Positions 6,248 to 9,733 of a stretch of DNA of 9,733 nucleotides are shown one piece after another. The translations under genes were made by a program, and so were the position numbers. The DNA lies in the NCBI GenBank assembly GCA_021839365.1, contig JAKCBB010000019.1, forward strand, positions 1 to 9,733. Reading direction: 5' to 3'. Below the pieces are notes generated by a model. The model was given only the letters and a program-made list of their open reading frames with translations, did not search any database and had not been told where the DNA came from. The stretch's first letter is position 1, and every line of letters starts with the position of its first letter. Source of the stretch: a bacterium. GTDB taxonomy: Bacteria; Patescibacteriota; Minisyncoccia; UBA6257; Colwellbacteraceae.

Positions 6248-6736
6248 ATGACATTATCCACTCACGCCGTGGCGGGAGGAGTAATAGCTTCGACCGTTTC
6301 CCAGCTGCCGGTGATAGGTTTTATTTTGGGATTTTTAAGTCATTTTGTGCTGGACGCCATACCTCATTGGGATTACAAACCGACCTCTAAAATACGAAGC
6401 AGTTCCGGCCCGCTTGACGATGACATTATTTTGAACCGAAGCTTCGTCGTTGATTTGGGTAAAATATCCCTGGATTTTATAATCGGCTTAGGAATAATCC
6501 TTGTTATCCGCTACCTGTTCCGCTTTCCGCTGGAACCGCTGATTATCGGCGGAATAGCCGGTATCCTCCCTGATTTTCTGCAATTTGTTTATTTCAAAAC
6601 AAGAGTCGAACCTTTTGTCTCTCTCCAAAAGTTCCACGTCTGGATTCACAGCAAAAAGAGGGTAAAATCTCCGTTCCGGGGTATAAGCGCGCAGGTTGCG
6701 ATAGTCCTCATGTTTATCGCTATTGCCGTTTCCTAA
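6248..6736 (+). CDS. YdjM/DUF457-like small membrane protein with His/Asp motifs
   Basis: 162 aa, with hydrophobic segments at about 8-34, 72-90, 96-115 and 147-161. Conserved-looking polar residues lie at membrane edges: STHAVAGG (His6), SHFVLDAIPHWD (His32, Asp36, His40, Asp42), an acidic LDDD at about 56-60, GILPDFLQF, and FHVWIHSKK. This His/Asp pattern resembles the YdjM/DUF457 group of predicted membrane-bound metal-dependent hydrolases; catalytic activity has not been shown here. The ATG at 6248 has no Shine-Dalgarno but has a TATAAT box 8 nt upstream, suggesting leaderless expression. It is divergent from truB, and its last 17 nt overlap the 3' end of uvrC on the opposite strand, so there is no room for a conventional terminator between them. 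Confidence 0.68.
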   Translation: MTLSTHAVAGGVIASTVSQLPVIGFILGFLSHFVLDAIPHWDYKPTSKIRSSSGPLDDDIILNRSFVVDLGKISLDFIIGLGIILVIRYLFRFPLEPLIIGGIAGILPDFLQFVYFKTRVEPFVSLQKFHVWIHSKKRVKSPFRGISAQVAIVLMFIAIAVS

Positions 6737-7943
6737 AACCCGTAAGACTTCTTCCTCTCACCCTTCTGTGGTAACTTATCGCAAAACGGTGCGCTTCATC
6801 GCGCAGTTTTATAAGCTCCTCCGGTTTTATCCATGAAGGAAATTTGCCGGTAAAATCGTTTTTCTTGCGTTCCGGACCCTTAGCGATCCCCACTACCGGT
6901 ATCACCAACCCCTTCTCGGCTATCGCCTTTTTGGCCGCCGAAACCTGTACCAATCCCCCGTCAACCATTATTAAATCCGGCAGAGGCCAGGCGTTGTTCA
7001 ACCTTCTCGTTATGACCTCCTTAAGCATACCGACGTCGTTGGAGCCGATTATGGTTTTAATCCTGAACAATCTGTATTCTTTTTTATTTATCCCGCCATT
7101 TTGCCAGACAACCATCGACCCGACCGCAGATGTCCCGGAGATATTGGAAATATCATATCCCTCGACTCTTTTGCTCGGTTCCGGTTTGCTTTCGTCCTCT
7201 ATCTTGTTTTCAGAGATAAGCGCGACGTCCTGGATGTGCTTCAGGGCGAAAATCTGTCCGCGCAATTTGGCCGCCTTTTCGAATTCCGTTTTTTTGGCGG
7301 CTTCTTTCATTTCTTTTTCCAGGGATTTCAGTATCCTCTCTTTCCTGCCCTCAAAAAACAACCTGATGTTTTTAATGTTTTTCAGGTATTCTTTTTTGCT
7401 TACGGCGCCTATGCACGTTCCCGGGCAGAGGCCTATCTCATACTCGAAGCACGGCCGTCTAGCTTTCCCTATCTTGTCTGCGGAATGAACGCTATATGGA
7501 AATATTCTGCGGATTATCCTCAATGCTTCGCGGATGCTTGAAGATGAGGTAAACGGGCCGAAAACGGCCTTAGCCGGGATATCTTGAAGTTCCTTCCCAT
7601 AAGCCAAAATAACCCTGGGAAACGCGTCTTTGGTTATGACCACGCGCAGGAAACTCTTATCGTCTTTCTCCCGGATGTTGTACGGCGGAGAGTGTTTCTT
7701 GATCAGACCGGATTCCAGAATCAAAGCCTCGATGGCCGTGTCGGTTTTAAGGAAGCTTATCTTTGCTATCTCGGAAACCATTTTGGAGATCCTGGCTTCC
7801 TGCGGCCGTAAAAAATAACCGGAGACTCTCCTCTTAAGATTGACCGCTTTACCGATGTAAATAATTTTCCCCGAGCGGTTTTTCATCAGATAAACTCCGG
7901 GGGTAGCCGGAAGGTTTCGGTATAATTTCTTTTGATCGGCCAT
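6720..7943 (-). CDS. uvrC: excinuclease ABC subunit C (UvrC), short form without HhH domain
   Basis: UvrC makes the two incisions of nucleotide excision repair. 407 aa against about 600 in E. coli. The GIY-YIG nuclease is at about 12-95: GVYLMKNRSGKIIYIGKA, with Tyr29, Lys32, Arg39 and Glu77 at the 3'-incision positions. RPCFEYEIGLCPGTC (163-177) carries three of the four Fe-S cysteines. The UVR helix pair that binds UvrB is at about 205-240, and the RNase H-like 5'-incision domain at 258-405 keeps Asp264 (GYDIS), Asp328 (MVDGG) and His385 (RDEAHRFAISYHR). The protein ends with RSLTGFRKRQ just after this domain, so the C-terminal tandem HhH is missing. It lies 61 nt downstream of uvrA, beyond a 40-bp palindrome, and has no Shine-Dalgarno. 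Its 3' end overlaps the convergent gene by 17 nt. Confidence 0.95.
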   Translation of the reverse strand: MADQKKLYRNLPATPGVYLMKNRSGKIIYIGKAVNLKRRVSGYFLRPQEARISKMVSEIAKISFLKTDTAIEALILESGLIKKHSPPYNIREKDDKSFLRVVITKDAFPRVILAYGKELQDIPAKAVFGPFTSSSSIREALRIIRRIFPYSVHSADKIGKARRPCFEYEIGLCPGTCIGAVSKKEYLKNIKNIRLFFEGRKERILKSLEKEMKEAAKKTEFEKAAKLRGQIFALKHIQDVALISENKIEDESKPEPSKRVEGYDISNISGTSAVGSMVVWQNGGINKKEYRLFRIKTIIGSNDVGMLKEVITRRLNNAWPLPDLIMVDGGLVQVSAAKKAIAEKGLVIPVVGIAKGPERKKNDFTGKFPSWIKPEELIKLRDEAHRFAISYHRRVRGRSLTGFRKRQ

Positions 7944-7960
7944 ATTGCGTTAGTTTGCTT

Positions 7961-8000
7961 TTACTAAACAATTTCCACGATCGTGGAAATTGTTTAGTAA
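7961..8000. repeat. perfect 40-bp palindrome between uvrA and uvrC
   Basis: TTACTAAACAATTTCCACGA (7961-7980) is followed directly by its exact reverse complement (7981-8000), centred on the CGATCG at 7978-7983. As RNA it gives an 18-bp stem with a GAUC tetraloop. It begins 3 nt after the uvrA stop and ends 17 nt before the uvrC start. In the leftward direction it is followed by AAGCAAAC rather than a T-run, so it is not a classical intrinsic terminator. An RNA-processing or stability hairpin, an attenuator, or a protein-binding site are all possible. Confidence 0.9.
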
Positions 8001-8003
8001 GTT

Positions 8004-9733
8004 TTAATTATCCTTGTTTGCTTTAAATGTCTTCCTTAGATAATCGCCCGTATAGCTTCCCGCTATTTTAGAAACATCCTCGGGCGTGCCTGTGGCTACG
8101 ATCTTTCCTCCCGCTTCGCCGCCTTCCGGACCGAGATCTATCACCCAGTCGGCGGACTTTATCACGTCAAGGTTGTGTTCGATAACGACTATGGTGTTTC
8201 CCCTGTCCACCAGCCTTTGCAGAACAGCCAAGAGTTTTTCTATATCCGAGAAGTGTAAGCCGGTTGTCGGCTCGTCTAAAAGGTAAAGCGTTCGCCTTGT
8301 ATCGCGCTTAGCCAGTTCCGCTGCCAGCTTGATTCTCTGCGCCTCGCCGCCCGAGAGCGTCGTGGCCGGCTGGCCAAGCTCCATATACCCCAAACCAACC
8401 TCGTCTAGTATTTTTAATTTATCGTAAAGCGATGGTATGTCCTCAAAAAACTTTACGGCTTCGGAAACGGTCATTTTAAGAATATCGTAAATGTTTTTTT
8501 CCTTGTATTCGACTTCAAGCGTTTCTCTGTCGAATCTTTTACCCTGGCAGATGTTGCAGGTTACGTAAACCGTCGGGAGAAAATGCATTTCTATCGCTAA
8601 ATAACCGTGTCCTTCGCAGTGCTCGCACCTTCCTCCTCTCACGTTAAAACTGAATCGTCCGGGTTTCCAGCCTCTAACCCTTGAATCTTCAGTCGCGGCA
8701 AAAAGCTCGCGGATTTCCGTCCAGGCCCCGATATAGGTCGCGGGGTTGGAACGCGGCGTGCGGCCTATCGGCGACTGGTCGATATTGATAACCCTATTAA
8801 GATACTCCAATCCCAGTATGGACTTATGCGCCCCGGGCCTGTGGCTGGCGCGGTTAAACTTGTTAGCGAGGGTTTTATATAACACATCGTAGATAAGCGT
8901 GCTTTTACCCGACCCGGAAACGCCGGTTATCGCGGTAAACTTCCTTAACGGAATATCGACATCGATATTTTTAAGATTGTTTTCCGTTGCGCCTCTTATT
9001 TTCAAAAAATCCCCGGGATGCCGCACCGGCCGGCGTTCCGTTGGAATCTCTATCTTTTTATCTCCCCGGAGATAATCCAGAGTAAGCGATTTTTGCTTCT
9101 TGTCCTTGAGTATTTCCGGCAAAGGACCTTCGGCTACCACTTTTCCGCCGTTCACTCCCGCTCCCGGGCCGAAATCGACCAAATAGTCGCTGGCGTGGAT
9201 CGTATCTTCATCGTGCTCGACGACGATTATCGTGTTTCCTATGTCGCGCAGGTTTTGCAGCGTTTTTATAAGCTTAGCATTATCGCGCTGGTGCAGACCT
9301 ATAGTCGGCTCGTCCAGAATATAAAGCGTTCCGACGAGCCTTGAACCGATCTGCGAAGCCAGTCTTATTCTCTGCGCCTCGCCGCCCGAGAGCGTTCCGG
9401 CCTTTCTGTCGAGCGTTAGGTAATTAAGCCCCACATCGGCCAGAAACTTCAACCGGCTTTTTATCTCGCGGAGCGGGACCTCGGCGACTATTTTCTGTTC
9501 CTCGCTTAATTTTATTTTTTCAAAGAAGGCCATCGCCTCGTCGATCGAAGAAGCCGTAATCTCGGTTATGTTCTTTCCTCCGATCAAGACGCTTAATGCT
9601 TCCGGGCGCAATCTTTTTCCCGCACAAACCGGACAAATTTCCTCGGTCCATAAATCTTTAGTTCCTAACCCGTGGCAGGCTTCGCAGGCTCCGTAAGGAC
9701 TGTTGAAAGAGAAAAGCCGGGGTTCTATTTCCG
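8004..9733 (-). CDS. uvrA: excinuclease ABC subunit A (UvrA), C-terminal ~575 aa; 5' end outside window
   Basis: UvrA is the damage-sensing ATPase of nucleotide excision repair. The frame is open to the window end and already reads EIEPRLFSFNSPYGACEACHGLG there, so the TTG at 9611 is not a start. Order of motifs: the second CxxC of zinc finger I; CPVCAGKRL; ABC signature LSGGEAQRIRLA with Walker B ILDEPTIGLHQRD; linker; Walker A GVSGSGKSTL; IDQSPIGRTPRSNPATY; zinc finger II (CEHC, 19 residues, CNIC); second LSGGEAQRIKLA and LLDEPTTGLHFSD; and the VIEHNLDVIKSADWVIDLGPEGG end. Between the finger-I CxxC and CPVC there are only 13 residues, where E. coli UvrA has roughly 130: the insertion domain is absent. 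The first Walker A and the UvrB-binding domain lie outside the window. The palindrome and uvrC follow downstream. Confidence 0.97.
   Translation of the reverse strand, partial: EIEPRLFSFNSPYGACEACHGLGTKDLWTEEICPVCAGKRLRPEALSVLIGGKNITEITASSIDEAMAFFEKIKLSEEQKIVAEVPLREIKSRLKFLADVGLNYLTLDRKAGTLSGGEAQRIRLASQIGSRLVGTLYILDEPTIGLHQRDNAKLIKTLQNLRDIGNTIIVVEHDEDTIHASDYLVDFGPGAGVNGGKVVAEGPLPEILKDKKQKSLTLDYLRGDKKIEIPTERRPVRHPGDFLKIRGATENNLKNIDVDIPLRKFTAITGVSGSGKSTLIYDVLYKTLANKFNRASHRPGAHKSILGLEYLNRVINIDQSPIGRTPRSNPATYIGAWTEIRELFAATEDSRVRGWKPGRFSFNVRGGRCEHCEGHGYLAIEMHFLPTVYVTCNICQGKRFDRETLEVEYKEKNIYDILKMTVSEAVKFFEDIPSLYDKLKILDEVGLGYMELGQPATTLSGGEAQRIKLAAELAKRDTRRTLYLLDEPTTGLHFSDIEKLLAVLQRLVDRGNTIVVIEHNLDVIKSADWVIDLGPEGGEAGGKIVATGTPEDVSKIAGSYTGDYLRKTFKANKDN

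Noticed and set aside
5206..6261. TruB start at the ATG at 6261
   Set aside because: The extra 15 residues do not fit the family and would overlap the divergent gene and its -10 box; the ATG at 6216 begins right at the conserved domain.
6844..7541. Long plus-strand open frames antisense to uvrC
   Set aside because: They mirror a well-conserved UvrC coding region and have low-complexity hydrophobic translations typical of antisense frames.
7953..8024. Nine-base direct repeat GTTTGCTTT (7953-7961 and 8016-8024) as a target-site duplication around the palindrome
   Set aside because: One copy touches the palindrome and the other lies 15 nt away inside uvrA coding sequence; the intervening segment does not have symmetric ends, so an insertion is not supported.
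8004..9611. UvrA starting at the TTG at 9611
   Set aside because: The codons upstream to the window edge are in frame and read as canonical UvrA zinc-finger sequence, so the gene runs off the end.
1..9733. tRNA, rRNA, CRISPR, riboswitch, prophage or transposon
   Set aside because: No cloverleaf, repeat-spacer array, known aptamer core or recombinase-like coding sequence was seen, and nearly all DNA is accounted for by the genes listed; the longest non-coding gap is 111 nt.

Overview
This window looks like a gene-dense stretch of chromosome from an uncultivated small-genome bacterium, most likely of the Patescibacteria/CPR type (Parcubacteria-like). The taxonomic call is inference. It rests on very short or overlapping gene junctions, mostly weak or absent Shine-Dalgarno sites, two small membrane families I associate with this group (DUF5652-like and DUF5654-like), a PEGA/beta-propeller surface protein, and shortened DNA-repair proteins. 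I see no tRNA, rRNA, CRISPR array, integrase, transposase or phage gene.

Layout. (1) 1-1904, plus strand: the C-terminal part of MurA (peptidoglycan precursor synthesis), overlapping by 4 nt with an anchored PEGA/beta-propeller protein. (2) 1977-3767, minus strand: a likely operon nfo (endonuclease IV) > DUF5654-like membrane protein > sodA (Mn-type superoxide dismutase). (3) 3879-4298, plus strand: an unrecognised 139-aa protein with the best Shine-Dalgarno in the window and its own intrinsic terminator, whose loop contains the stop codon. (4) 4354-6216, minus strand: a likely operon of a TruB pseudouridine synthase fused to a MetRS-type tRNA-binding OB domain > DUF5652-like membrane protein > nth (endonuclease III). 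(5) 6248-6736, plus strand: a small YdjM-like membrane protein, divergent from truB, with a TATAAT box 8 nt before its ATG, so probably leaderless. (6) 6720-9733, minus strand: uvrA (5' end outside the window), then uvrC, separated by a 61-nt gap that holds a perfect 40-bp palindrome.

How it fits together. Four of the genes repair DNA: Nfo and Nth do base excision, UvrA and UvrC do nucleotide excision. SodA removes a major source of oxidative lesions, so the region is a genome-maintenance neighbourhood mixed with cell-wall and tRNA-modification genes. The repair proteins look pared down. UvrA lacks the roughly 120-residue insertion domain expected after its first zinc-finger region, UvrC ends before the C-terminal helix-hairpin-helix domain, Nth has lost two of its four Fe-S cysteines, and UvrC has His at one of its four cluster-cysteine positions.

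I find no clearly new multi-gene system. The best leads are the 40-bp palindrome between uvrA and uvrC, the TruB-OB fusion, the compacted UvrA/UvrC pair, the altered Nth metal site, and the self-contained orphan gene at 3879-4298.
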